NCBI GenBank assembly: GCA_012511975.1
Contig: JAAZEZ010000061.1
Location: 1 to 36,197 of the forward strand
Source of the DNA: Bacteroidales bacterium
GTDB taxonomy: Bacteria > Bacteroidota > Bacteroidia > Bacteroidales > UBA932
Direction: 5' to 3'
DNA: 36,197 nucleotides
Numbering within the stretch: position 1 is the first letter of the stretch; each line of letters opens with the position of its first letter. Positions 18,846-27,847 of this stretch are shown here, piece after piece. Position numbers and translations under genes: made by a program. Below the pieces are notes generated by a model, which had not been told where the DNA came from, did no database searches, and saw only the letters and a program-made list of their open reading frames with translations.

Positions 18846-18873
18846 TAGCCGTTTAATATTAAAAATTATAATT

Positions 18874-20253
18874 ATGGAGTTACCTTTTGCAGAATCTTAT
18901 AAGATAAAGACAGTTGAAAGTCTTAAGCGTAGTACACGCGCTGAGAGAGAGAAGTGGATTACCGAGGCTAAATACAATCTCTTCAACCTAAAGAGCGATT
19001 ATGTATTTATAGATCTTCTTACCGATTCCGGTACCGGAGCAATGAGTGACAAACAGTGGGCAGCTATTATGGAAGGTGACGAAAGTTATGCCGGTGCAAG
19101 GTCCTATTATGCCCTTAAAGAGTCGATCGAAGAGGTGACAGGGTTCCGCTACTTTATCCCCACACATCAAGGCAGAGCGGCCGAAAATGTGCTTTTCTCG
19201 GCAATTATCAAAGAGGGAGACATACTCCCCGGAAATTCGCACTTTGATACGACTAAAGGTCACATCGAATTTCGCAAGGCACACGCAATTGACTGCACAA
19301 TAGATGAGGCCAAAGACACCGAACTTGAGATTCCTTTCAAGGGAAATATAGATCTTGAAAAACTCGAGAATGTTTTAAAAAGCAACCCGGTAGAGAAGAT
19401 CCCTGCAATCGTACTTACAGTGACCAACAATACGGCCGGAGGTCAGCCCGTATCGATGACAAATGTCAAAGGCGTTGCTGCTCTGGCGAAGAAATATGGC
19501 GTGAAACTGCTGATAGACTCAGCCCGTTTTGCTGAAAATGCATATTTTATCAAAACCCGCGAAGAGGGCTATCAGGATAAGGAGATCAGAGAGATTACCC
19601 GTGAAATGTTTTCATACGCCGATATGATGACGATGTCATCCAAGAAGGATGCTATTGTCAACATAGGCGGTTTTGTGGCCTTCAGGAATGAAGAGGATAT
19701 GCAGAAATGTCATATGTACTGCATTATGAACGAGGGCTACCTCACATATGGCGGACAGGCAGGCAGGGATATGAATGCACTTGCACAGGGATTGCGCGAA
19801 GGTACCGAGTTTGATTATCTCGAGACACGCATCAGGCAGGTGGAATACCTGGGTAAAAAACTGGACGAATATGGTATTCCTTATCAGAGACCCGCCGGTG
19901 GACATGCCATTTTCGTAGATGCCAAAAAAATCCTCACCAAGGTTCCTAAAGAGGAGTTTATAGCTCAGACGCTCGGTATTGAACTTTATCTGGAGGCAGG
20001 TATTCGTAGTGTTGAGATTGGAGCTCTTCTCGCAGATCGTGATCCCGATACAAAAGAAAATCGCTATCCCGCACTCGAATTACTTCGTCTTGCAATTCCG
20101 CGTCGTGTCTATACCAACAACCATATGGATTACATCGCTGCTGCTCTCAAAAATGTATATGACCGCCGGGAGAGCATTACCCGGGGCTATGTCATAACAA
20201 AAGAGTTGCCGATTATGAGACACTTTACTGTGGAACTCGAGAAAGCGAAATAG
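18874..20253 (+). CDS. tnaA: Tryptophanase (L-tryptophan indole-lyase)
   Basis: VFIDLLTDSGTGAMSDKQW, TMSSKKDAIVNIGG PLP-lysine region; residues at selectivity positions (FDTTKGH, VEIG, MRHFT) resemble tryptophanase rather than tyrosine phenol-lyase. Confidence 0.88.
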   Translation: MELPFAESYKIKTVESLKRSTRAEREKWITEAKYNLFNLKSDYVFIDLLTDSGTGAMSDKQWAAIMEGDESYAGARSYYALKESIEEVTGFRYFIPTHQGRAAENVLFSAIIKEGDILPGNSHFDTTKGHIEFRKAHAIDCTIDEAKDTELEIPFKGNIDLEKLENVLKSNPVEKIPAIVLTVTNNTAGGQPVSMTNVKGVAALAKKYGVKLLIDSARFAENAYFIKTREEGYQDKEIREITREMFSYADMMTMSSKKDAIVNIGGFVAFRNEEDMQKCHMYCIMNEGYLTYGGQAGRDMNALAQGLREGTEFDYLETRIRQVEYLGKKLDEYGIPYQRPAGGHAIFVDAKKILTKVPKEEFIAQTLGIELYLEAGIRSVEIGALLADRDPDTKENRYPALELLRLAIPRRVYTNNHMDYIAAALKNVYDRRESITRGYVITKELPIMRHFTVELEKAK

Positions 20254-20343
20254 TGTGTAATGGTGCGAGTTACGCGTTGCGGGTTACGGACTGTAGAGTT
20301 GTTTCGAGTAGGGAGTATTAAGTAAATCACTATATCTCCTAAT

Positions 20344-20382
20344 AACAAAGCCCCGAATTTTTTTCACTTTCGGGGCTTTGTT
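20344..20382. terminator. Bidirectional Rho-independent terminator between tnaA and the DUF2723 gene
   Basis: AACAAAGCCCCGAA...TTCGGGGCTTTGTT, 14-bp arms. Confidence 0.8.
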
Positions 20383-20410
20383 GTTGCTGTTGGCTTTTGG
20401 CCACTCGAGA

Positions 20411-23400
20411 CTATAACTCTACCAACCGGCGTTTGATTGAGTTGGCAAACTCTTTCTGATCGTATCGCTCAAAAATGTTTACAACATAGTAGAGCAGAGT
20501 CACATTTGAGTCCATTTCCTTGGTAGAGAAAGATGAACTGCCATAAGATGTGGCGAAGAAGTTGGCTATTTGCAGTGTCTCTTCCACAAACTGATCAGCG
20601 AGCGCTATTGCCTTTTCGCTCTTACCTATCATCAGGTATTGTTCTATCATATCAATAATCGACAATTCATTGAGAGAGTGTAAAAACGAAATATTGTAAG
20701 GGAAATTCTTTCTGGGCATGATATCAATAGCCATATCCAGCAACACCTCGGCTTTATCAACTTTGCCACTCTGTATGAGTTTGTTTGAAACCTTGGCAAA
20801 CATCTCCCTTATCGGCTGTACGGCCATAAATGAATAGATGTTTTGGTAATCCACATGGATTGTGGTGTCTTTGAGCGAATCAAACCTGTATGTCTCAGTG
20901 AGTATTTTGTACATTTTGTCTTCGTCAATCTGAGAATATTCACGAAAATCAGGATTGTATATAGGCACAAGTTTGTTAACCATACCATCAACCTGGAACC
21001 ATTTTTCGAGACCCAGATTCAGGTCTGTTCCGGTAGTAACGCAGTAAACCGGTCTGTCCCATTGGTAAGTAGAGAGAAAATCCAGGATTATGAGAGAAGT
21101 TTTTCCTATCCTGTCGCTATCGATATTGAGTACAACGGTATCTACGATCTTGTCGTAGTCCTTTTCAGCTACAATTCCGTACTTTTTGACATTCTCTTTG
21201 TTTACCAGAATCAATAACTGTTTGGCGGGGAGGAAGTCAGTTTTGCCGTCGGAGAGCTTGTACTGCGGATTGCGGAAAATGTCTATCGCCTGTGAAGCCA
21301 GGATCGGCCTCTCAATAGCATTGATTACATAAGGATAGTCATTTGTACCATAAAGATACTGGACTCTCGGGATGGTAATTTTCAGAGGATCCGACTCATA
21401 TTGTCTGCGTTGCATCTGGTCTATGTACCAATCGGTGCCGAGGAGCGATGTGTTAACTATTCGCACATCCGTACGCACTCCCTCTACCTCTTGTTGATAC
21501 CAGAGAGGGAAGGTATCATTGTCTCCATAGGTAATCAGGATGGCATTGGGGTCTGTACCGGCAAGGAAATTATACCCCCAGTCGCGAGCCGTATAACGTC
21601 CGCTGCGATCATGGTCGTCCCAGTTTTCGCATCCCATCAGTATTGCGACGGAAAGGCAGAGAGCTGTTGCTACTCCTGCTCCTGCTATGGCGGCACCACC
21701 TTTTTCCTTTTTATGGATTTTTTCAATCCAACTCTGTATAGCCAGCACCGCCAGACCTATCCAGATAGTGAAGACATAGAAAGAGCCTGCGTAGGCATAG
21801 TCACGTTCTCGCACCTGGAAAGGTTGTTGATTTAAGTATACCACAATGGCTATTCCGGTGAGTATAAAAAGCAATGAGGTCACCCAGCAGTTACGTCCAT
21901 CTTTGCGCAGCTGGAAGAAAAATCCTATCAGACCCAGTATTAAAGGAAGAAAATAGTAATGGTTCTTGGCATTATTGTTTTTCAGGATCTCCGGTGCTTC
22001 GGACTGATCCCCCAGACGTATTCGGTCTATGAGTCCGATACCGCTCTCCCAGTTACCTGAGATGAGATCAGAGGGCTCCTGTCCATGGAAATCGTTCTGC
22101 CTTCCGACAAAATTCCACATAAAGTAGCGGAAATACATATAGTTGAGTTGATAATCGAAGAAAAATCTCAGATTGTCCTTGAATTTAGGCATCTGGATTA
22201 CCTGCCTTTCTCCTCTGACAGTTATAGTACGGTTGTTCTTGACCTTGGAATAGCTATCGTACAAATTAACATATTTTTGATCAGTTGAATTCCACATTCT
22301 CGGAAAGAACATTTTGCCCTCCGAAGGAAACACCACTTCGATGTTTTCAGCTTTGTAGTAGCGACCGTCCAGCGGGGTGTAATAATTCACCCTTTTGATG
22401 TCGTAAGGAGAGGTATAGGCTTGTCCGTAAATGATAGGATTGCTGCCATACTGTTCGCGGCTTAGATACCTCACCAGTGTATAGGGATTATCCGGCTGGT
22501 ACTCGTTGGTAGGGGTATTTGCGCTTGCGCGGATAACTACAACAGCAAAGGTCGAAAAACCAATTAGAATAGTGGTAAAAGAGAGTACGACGGTGTGTAA
22601 AATTGCCTTTTCTTTCTTCCTGAGCCAGTACATTCCAATGAAGCAGGCCACAAAGAGCAGCACGAGGAATATAACTGCACCCAGATTGAATGGAGCACCA
22701 AAGCCATTCACAAATATCCTGTCAAAGAAAGCGGCAATTCTGGGCAGATACTGGACTACGCCGATCATCACAGCCAAAATTATAGCACCTGAGAGTAGCA
22801 AAACTCCGGTAGCGCTTTTCCAGTTAACTTTCTTCGATTTTTTGTAATAAATTATAAAAGTTATAGCGGGAATTGCCAGAAGGTTGAGCAAATGCACTCC
22901 TATGGAGAGACCCATCAGAAATGATATCAAAATAATCCACCGGTTGGCATATTTGCTATCAGCCTCCTCTTCCCATTTGAGGATTGCCCAGAAAACTACT
23001 GCAGTAAACAGGGAAGACATGGCGTATACTTCGGCCTCGACTGCTGAAAACCAGAATGTATCGGAAAAGCAGTATGCAAGCGCTCCCACAACACCTGCAC
23101 CGTAGATAGCGACTGCGTTGGCTATAGAGAGGTTTCTGCCGCTCTTTTCATTGAGTCGTCTGCCCAGATGGACAATTGTCAGATAGAGAAAAAATATGGT
23201 GAAAGCCGAACAAACAGCACTCATAACATTGACTGCCGCCGCAGCTTGCATCTTGCCCGTAAACATTGTGAAAAATCGGGCAAAAAGCTGGAAAACCGGG
23301 TTCCCTGGCGGGTGTCCGACTTCAAGTTTGTAGGAAGATGCGATAAATTCACCGCAATCCCAAAAACTGGTAGTAGGCTCGATGGTCATAAGATAGGCAA

Positions 23401-23467
23401 CTGCCGCAACCAGTAGGATTACCGATGCAATGATTCTGTTGTAAAGGGTGAATTTCCTTGAATTCAT
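20411..23467 (-). CDS. DUF2723 family multi-TM (PMT/glycosyltransferase-like) protein
   Basis: TTSFWDCGEFIASSYKLEVGHPPGNPVFQLFARFF motif, many TM helices, C-terminal TPR-like region. Alternative in-frame ATG at 23485. Confidence 0.88.
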   Translation of the reverse strand: MNSRKFTLYNRIIASVILLVAAVAYLMTIEPTTSFWDCGEFIASSYKLEVGHPPGNPVFQLFARFFTMFTGKMQAAAAVNVMSAVCSAFTIFFLYLTIVHLGRRLNEKSGRNLSIANAVAIYGAGVVGALAYCFSDTFWFSAVEAEVYAMSSLFTAVVFWAILKWEEEADSKYANRWIILISFLMGLSIGVHLLNLLAIPAITFIIYYKKSKKVNWKSATGVLLLSGAIILAVMIGVVQYLPRIAAFFDRIFVNGFGAPFNLGAVIFLVLLFVACFIGMYWLRKKEKAILHTVVLSFTTILIGFSTFAVVVIRASANTPTNEYQPDNPYTLVRYLSREQYGSNPIIYGQAYTSPYDIKRVNYYTPLDGRYYKAENIEVVFPSEGKMFFPRMWNSTDQKYVNLYDSYSKVKNNRTITVRGERQVIQMPKFKDNLRFFFDYQLNYMYFRYFMWNFVGRQNDFHGQEPSDLISGNWESGIGLIDRIRLGDQSEAPEILKNNNAKNHYYFLPLILGLIGFFFQLRKDGRNCWVTSLLFILTGIAIVVYLNQQPFQVRERDYAYAGSFYVFTIWIGLAVLAIQSWIEKIHKKEKGGAAIAGAGVATALCLSVAILMGCENWDDHDRSGRYTARDWGYNFLAGTDPNAILITYGDNDTFPLWYQQEVEGVRTDVRIVNTSLLGTDWYIDQMQRRQYESDPLKITIPRVQYLYGTNDYPYVINAIERPILASQAIDIFRNPQYKLSDGKTDFLPAKQLLILVNKENVKKYGIVAEKDYDKIVDTVVLNIDSDRIGKTSLIILDFLSTYQWDRPVYCVTTGTDLNLGLEKWFQVDGMVNKLVPIYNPDFREYSQIDEDKMYKILTETYRFDSLKDTTIHVDYQNIYSFMAVQPIREMFAKVSNKLIQSGKVDKAEVLLDMAIDIMPRKNFPYNISFLHSLNELSIIDMIEQYLMIGKSEKAIALADQFVEETLQIANFFATSYGSSSFSTKEMDSNVTLLYYVVNIFERYDQKEFANSIKRRLVEL

Positions 23468-23500
23468 AATATCTGTTATAATCATAATATCTGTTATAAT
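23465..23500. repeat. Tandem direct repeat, 2 x 18 bp (CATAATATCTGTTATAAT)
   Basis: Two identical adjacent 18-bp copies; each minus-strand copy ends in ATG. Confidence 0.95.
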
Positions 23501-23522
23501 CTATATACTTTTATACAAGCAG

Positions 23523-23530
23523 CAAAGTTA
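23523..23530 (-). promoter_or_regulatory. Bacteroidetes -7 element TAACTTTG upstream of the DUF2723 gene
   Basis: CAAAGTTA on + strand. Confidence 0.55.
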
Positions 23531-23544
23531 AAAATAATTATGAC

Positions 23545-23552
23545 TACCTTTG
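23545..23552 (+). promoter_or_regulatory. Bacteroidetes -7 element TACCTTTG upstream of the YciH/SUI1 gene
   Basis: TAnnTTTG match; overlaps the ORF-track start (23540), so ATG 23570 is the better start. Confidence 0.55.
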
Positions 23553-23569
23553 CAAAAAAAGAACCACAT

Positions 23570-23917
23570 ATGTCAGACAACGACTGGAAAAGCAGATTGG
23601 GAGTAGTTTTTTCAACCAATCCCGACTTTAAATATGAAACCGGCGGAGATGAGTCTCCGGTGGAGACTATTCCTGCGGAAAAGCAGCGGTTGATTGTCTC
23701 CATCGACCGTCGCAACCGAGGCGGCAAACAGGTTACTCTTGTCAAAGGTTTTGTTGGAAGTGAAGAGGATCTGTTGGCACTAGGCAAAACTCTCAAGAGT
23801 AAATGCGGTGTGGGCGGTTCGGTTAAAGAGGGTGAAATCATTATTCAGGGAGATTTCCGCGACAGGATTGTCACATTGCTCCGGTCAATGGGCTACAACG
23901 CCAAAAGAAGCAATTGA
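23570..23917 (+). CDS. Translation initiation factor SUI1/YciH family protein
   Basis: RLIVSIDRRNRGGKQVTLVKGFVGSEEDLLALGKTLKSKCGVGGSVKEGEIIIQGDFRDRIVTLLRSMGY. Confidence 0.93.
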   Translation: MSDNDWKSRLGVVFSTNPDFKYETGGDESPVETIPAEKQRLIVSIDRRNRGGKQVTLVKGFVGSEEDLLALGKTLKSKCGVGGSVKEGEIIIQGDFRDRIVTLLRSMGYNAKRSN

Positions 23918-24621
23918 TGAATGTTCAGGATACCATAAGGTCCATAGTCGATTGCTGGCCGGAGAGCCGTCTCTCCCTTGTCACCGAGCCTTATTCAATG
24001 CCAATACAGCCTGTTGAGAATGATATGATTCTCTCCATCGTTGTCGCTTCTCTGCTTGTTCTTTTTATTATTTTTAACCGCAGGGTCATTAACGCGACTT
24101 TCTGTTCTTTTTCGGTATTAACTGATAAGCGGAAAATCCGGGAAGTATTCAACGAGAATTATAACAATGTTTCAATACGGGTGACATTTCTGATCTGTTT
24201 GCCTCTACTTAGCTTTATCTTCTGCAGATCCGGAGTCGCAGCACATGGCTTTTTATTAACTTTGGCCGCTTTTGCCGGTTTTTTCCTCTTCAAGCAACTT
24301 TCATTTTTGATTATGTCGTGGTTATGGGGTAAAAAAGAGGCCGTACAGAATGTTTATCGTCTCAATTTTTCGGCGACAATAATGGTGACGTTGACTTCAT
24401 TACCGGTACCTGTAATTCTGCGCATTATTCCTGATATGGGACATATTGTTGTTCTGATATGCCTGGGAGTGATATTTCTCGTATGGTGTCTGCTATACTT
24501 AATCAAAAGTATGGGAATATTTATTTCTTCAGGATTTTCGCATTTTTTAGGCTTTTTGTATCTTTGTGGCCTGGAATTGCTGCCTGTCATCCTTTTGGCA
24601 GACATAGCAGTAAGGTTTTGA
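23917..24621 (+). CDS. DUF4271 family membrane protein
   Basis: Multi-TM protein ending FLYLCGLELLPVILLADI; ATG overlaps preceding TGA. Confidence 0.75.
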   Translation: MNVQDTIRSIVDCWPESRLSLVTEPYSMPIQPVENDMILSIVVASLLVLFIIFNRRVINATFCSFSVLTDKRKIREVFNENYNNVSIRVTFLICLPLLSFIFCRSGVAAHGFLLTLAAFAGFFLFKQLSFLIMSWLWGKKEAVQNVYRLNFSATIMVTLTSLPVPVILRIIPDMGHIVVLICLGVIFLVWCLLYLIKSMGIFISSGFSHFLGFLYLCGLELLPVILLADIAVRF

Positions 24622-24624
24622 TAT

Positions 24625-25365
24625 ATGACAATTGACAACATCTTAATCTCTCAACCCGCTCCCACAAATGCTTCTCCCTATACGGAGCTTATTTCAAAAT
24701 ATGGCGTAAATGTGGATTTTCATCCTTTTTTTACCGTGGAGGGTGTCACAGCCCGGGAGTTCAGAGCCAATAAGGTCAATATTCTTGACTATACGGCTGT
24801 AGTTTTTACCTCAAGGGTAGCCATAGACGCTTTTTTCAGAATATGTGAAGAGATCAGGTTGACCGTTCCCGAGACGATGAAATATTTCTGCCAATCAGAA
24901 TTGATAGCACAATATCTCCAGACTTATATTGATTATCGAAAGAGGAAAATCTTTTTCGGTAACGGTACGATCTCCTCAATGGTGTATAACATTGGGGCAA
25001 AACACAAGGGGGAAAATTTCCTGATTGCCTGTACGGATGGGCTTCGTCCCGATGTGAAAAAGCTTTTCACCAAGGCAAAACTCAAACACGGCAGTGCGGT
25101 TTTTGTGAAGACGGTAGGCGCTGACCTGAGTTCGCTTGATCTGAGCAAATATCAGATGGTGGTATTCTATAGCCCTTCAGATGTGAAATCTCTTCTTGAA
25201 AGTTATCCCGAGTTCCAACAGGGCTCACTACTCTTCGCCACCTACGGCCCTACCACCGCCAAAGCTATGAAAGATGCAAAACTCAAGACTGAGATAGAGG
25301 CACCCACTCCTGAGGCCCCTTCAATAGCAAAGGCTCTGCTCAACTATTTTGAAAAGTCGCATTAG
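24625..25365 (+). CDS. hemD: Uroporphyrinogen-III synthase-like (HemD family)
   Basis: ILISQPAPTNASPYTELISKYGVNVDFHPFFTVEGV, AVVFTSRVAIDAFFR, MVVFYSPSDVKSLLE, LFATYGPTTAKAMKDA, PTPEAPSIAKALLNY. Confidence 0.85.
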   Translation: MTIDNILISQPAPTNASPYTELISKYGVNVDFHPFFTVEGVTAREFRANKVNILDYTAVVFTSRVAIDAFFRICEEIRLTVPETMKYFCQSELIAQYLQTYIDYRKRKIFFGNGTISSMVYNIGAKHKGENFLIACTDGLRPDVKKLFTKAKLKHGSAVFVKTVGADLSSLDLSKYQMVVFYSPSDVKSLLESYPEFQQGSLLFATYGPTTAKAMKDAKLKTEIEAPTPEAPSIAKALLNYFEKSH

Positions 25366-25767
25366 ATGGATTTTGGGTTTCCAAAACACGAGAAGGTTTG
25401 CTTTAAAAAAGACATTGATGCTCTTTTGGAAAGCGGGGATGTCGTGTTCAGATACCCCTTAAGAGTTTTATACAGAAATAACACCGGCTCAGAGTGTCAT
25501 CGCGCACTCTTTACCGTGCCCAAAAAATCATTCAAACGTGCTGTGGTGCGCAATCTTCTGAAGAGGAGGATGCGTGAGGCTTACAGACACCTGAAACATC
25601 TTTTGGGAGGAGAGCCTTTCTGCGACTTGATGTTTATTTATGTGGCAAAAGAAATAAAGGATTATGGCTCCATTTTCTCAAAAATGGGAGAGATTCTGGT
25701 CAAAATCGCTGGCAGTGGTACGAAAGGTAATGATCTTCCCGCTGCTGATGCTGCTGAAGTTCTATAA
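25366..25767 (+). CDS. rnpA: Ribonuclease P protein component
   Basis: [29 protein letters not shown] is the RnpA RNR signature. Confidence 0.93.
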   Translation: MDFGFPKHEKVCFKKDIDALLESGDVVFRYPLRVLYRNNTGSECHRALFTVPKKSFKRAVVRNLLKRRMREAYRHLKHLLGGEPFCDLMFIYVAKEIKDYGSIFSKMGEILVKIAGSGTKGNDLPAADAAEVL

Positions 25768-25939
25768 GTTTTTCATCTCTCCATATGTAGGCAATGCCTG
25801 CAGGTTCACTCCAACCTGCTCGGTATATGCTATGGATGCCCTACGCAAACATGGAGTATTCAAAGGGATATACCTCGCAGTAAAGCGCATCCTGCGTTGT
25901 CACCCATGGGGCGGCTCCGGGTATGACCCCGTGCCCTGA
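25730..25939 (+). CDS. yidD: Membrane protein insertion efficiency factor YidD
   Basis: [59 protein letters not shown]; start uncertain (ORF opens at 25664; 25730 or 25748 fit conserved N-termini). Confidence 0.93.
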   Translation: MIFPLLMLLKFYKFFISPYVGNACRFTPTCSVYAMDALRKHGVFKGIYLAVKRILRCHPWGGSGYDPVP

Positions 25940-25956
25940 AAGAGCTTCTTGATCTT

Positions 25957-27786
25957 TTAATCTTTGAGTGAATAGCCGAAATGATTGAATATCTTTTCGC
26001 GCTCGAAAGGATTCTCGATATCCCTTGTCATCATCAGAAGTTCCTGTTTGGGGAAGTCTGCGATTTTGAGCAGCACAAGCCCATCCAGACAGTAGTTGAA
26101 TAGCGGATCAACATTGAAACAGATGATCTTTGAATTGATTTTGATATATTTTTTGACAAGGGTAGGCATACGGTATTTGTTGTCAGAAAGGCGCATCAGA
26201 TACTTGTCAAACTTTTCTAAAGTGCTCATCTTGCCCATCAGCAGATATTCAGGATCGGTCTTGAGATAATCAGGTGTGAAAGGTTTGCGTGGTGATATCA
26301 GATCGCGTCCAAAGTCGGTTCTGCATTGCTCCATGATATAATAGAACATCAGACTCTGGAAAAATCTTGGGTAAGAGTTGGATATGCTCACGGGACCCAG
26401 TAAATACTCTACATCAGGATATAGCATCACGGAGTGCATAAGTCCCTTGATGAGCAACATTAAGGGCAGTGCCTCCTTCTGGTATTCGACGCTGACAAAG
26501 CTCCTGCCCAATTCTATAGTCTTGCGCAGGATAGGCTCGAACTCTTCTTTATAGACGAAAAGGCTGGATGAATAGAATCCGCTGATGCCACCGTGCTTAG
26601 CAAATATCTCCTCTCCAATGCCGAGACGATAGGCGCCCGCAAGTTTTTTCTGGGAGGAGTCCCATAGGATCAGATGTTTAAAGTATTGGTCAAAGTTGTC
26701 TATATCTAAAGCTGTATTGGTGCCCTCTCCGCTGGCTCTGAAGGCCTCTTCGCGTCTGCGACCTACCTCGTGAATCAGATTGGGGATATCTTCGTAGTTC
26801 GCCAGGAAGCAATGGTACTGGGCCGTTTGGTAGAGTTTATTATCCTTGCTCCGTGATAACTCCTTAAGTATCGCCTTGCGATCTTTAGGAAGGGCTATCG
26901 GGGCGACATGCTCCACTTTATTCTCCTTGTTGGGGTCCGCAAATTCTGCCTGAAGGGCATAGACTCTGCTTCGGAGGTGGCGTCCCAGGTCGTCAAGATT
27001 GTCAAAGTCGGCAATTTCCGAAGTGAAAACAGGCCAGCCTATGCGCATGGGGATAGTCTTGCCACGCTTTTTAAAGAGTTGGTTGGCAAGAGATAAGGTC
27101 CTGAGCATCGGGTGAATTCTGCCTAAAAAATGAAACCAACGACTATTTTCACCTTCGAAGTAAATTGGCACAACCGGCACATTGGCGTTCTTTATGAGTT
27201 TAATCATATTGGAAGGCCAGGGGATATCTTCTACCACTCTGCCACTTTTGAGTGAAGTTCGGTTATCTCCTTTCTGGATAGTGGCGACCTCGCCTGCCGG
27301 AAAGAGAGCCAGGCAGCCTCCCTTTTCGATGTGTTCCATTGCTGTCCTGATACCTGCAATACTCTTACGTTTGCTGGTGGAATCGGAAAAGGGATTGACC
27401 GGTATAAAACTCTCCTCCAGTGTAGGAATCATTGAGAGGAGAAAGTTGGTGAGAAGCTTAAGGTCGGGACGGATTGCGCCCACAATCGCGCTTAGCATCA
27501 GTCCGTCTGCTCCGCCAAAATGATGATTTGATATGGTGATGAACGGCCCTTCAAGGGGCAGGTAATCGAGTTGTGCAGAATTGACATCTATGGAAATGCC
27601 TATATCTTTGAGTATGGCTTCGGAAAAATCAGGGCCGGAGAGGTGCCTGCAACGGTAAAAACTGCGATTAACTTTATTAAATCCCAGAATGGACATAGCC
27701 AGCGTTGACACAATCCAACCAATCGGACCTTTCATTTTAATGACTTTCATTATGTCCGATTTATTGATTACTTTTGTTTTATCCAT
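25957..27786 (-). CDS. Bifunctional acyltransferase: N-terminal PlsC-like lysophospholipid acyltransferase plus C-terminal OlsB/hemolysin-like GNAT (OlsF-like aminolipid synthase)
   Basis: N-terminal ISNHHFGGADGLML (HxxxxD) and LFPAGEVAT; C-terminal region with AGAYRLGIGEEIF..GFYSSSLFVY and LLIKGLMHSV..YLLGPVSISNSYPRFFQSLMFYYI. Confidence 0.8.
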   Translation of the reverse strand: MDKTKVINKSDIMKVIKMKGPIGWIVSTLAMSILGFNKVNRSFYRCRHLSGPDFSEAILKDIGISIDVNSAQLDYLPLEGPFITISNHHFGGADGLMLSAIVGAIRPDLKLLTNFLLSMIPTLEESFIPVNPFSDSTSKRKSIAGIRTAMEHIEKGGCLALFPAGEVATIQKGDNRTSLKSGRVVEDIPWPSNMIKLIKNANVPVVPIYFEGENSRWFHFLGRIHPMLRTLSLANQLFKKRGKTIPMRIGWPVFTSEIADFDNLDDLGRHLRSRVYALQAEFADPNKENKVEHVAPIALPKDRKAILKELSRSKDNKLYQTAQYHCFLANYEDIPNLIHEVGRRREEAFRASGEGTNTALDIDNFDQYFKHLILWDSSQKKLAGAYRLGIGEEIFAKHGGISGFYSSSLFVYKEEFEPILRKTIELGRSFVSVEYQKEALPLMLLIKGLMHSVMLYPDVEYLLGPVSISNSYPRFFQSLMFYYIMEQCRTDFGRDLISPRKPFTPDYLKTDPEYLLMGKMSTLEKFDKYLMRLSDNKYRMPTLVKKYIKINSKIICFNVDPLFNYCLDGLVLLKIADFPKQELLMMTRDIENPFEREKIFNHFGYSLKD

Positions 27787-27811
27787 CAGCCGGCAAGGTT
27801 TAAGTTTGCCG

Positions 27812-27819
27812 CAAATATA
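27812..27819 (-). promoter_or_regulatory. Bacteroidetes -7 element TATATTTG upstream of the OlsF-like gene
   Basis: CAAATATA on + strand, 26 nt upstream of preferred ATG. Confidence 0.5.
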
Positions 27820-27847
27820 CATATTTTGCTCATATCTTGCTCAAAAA

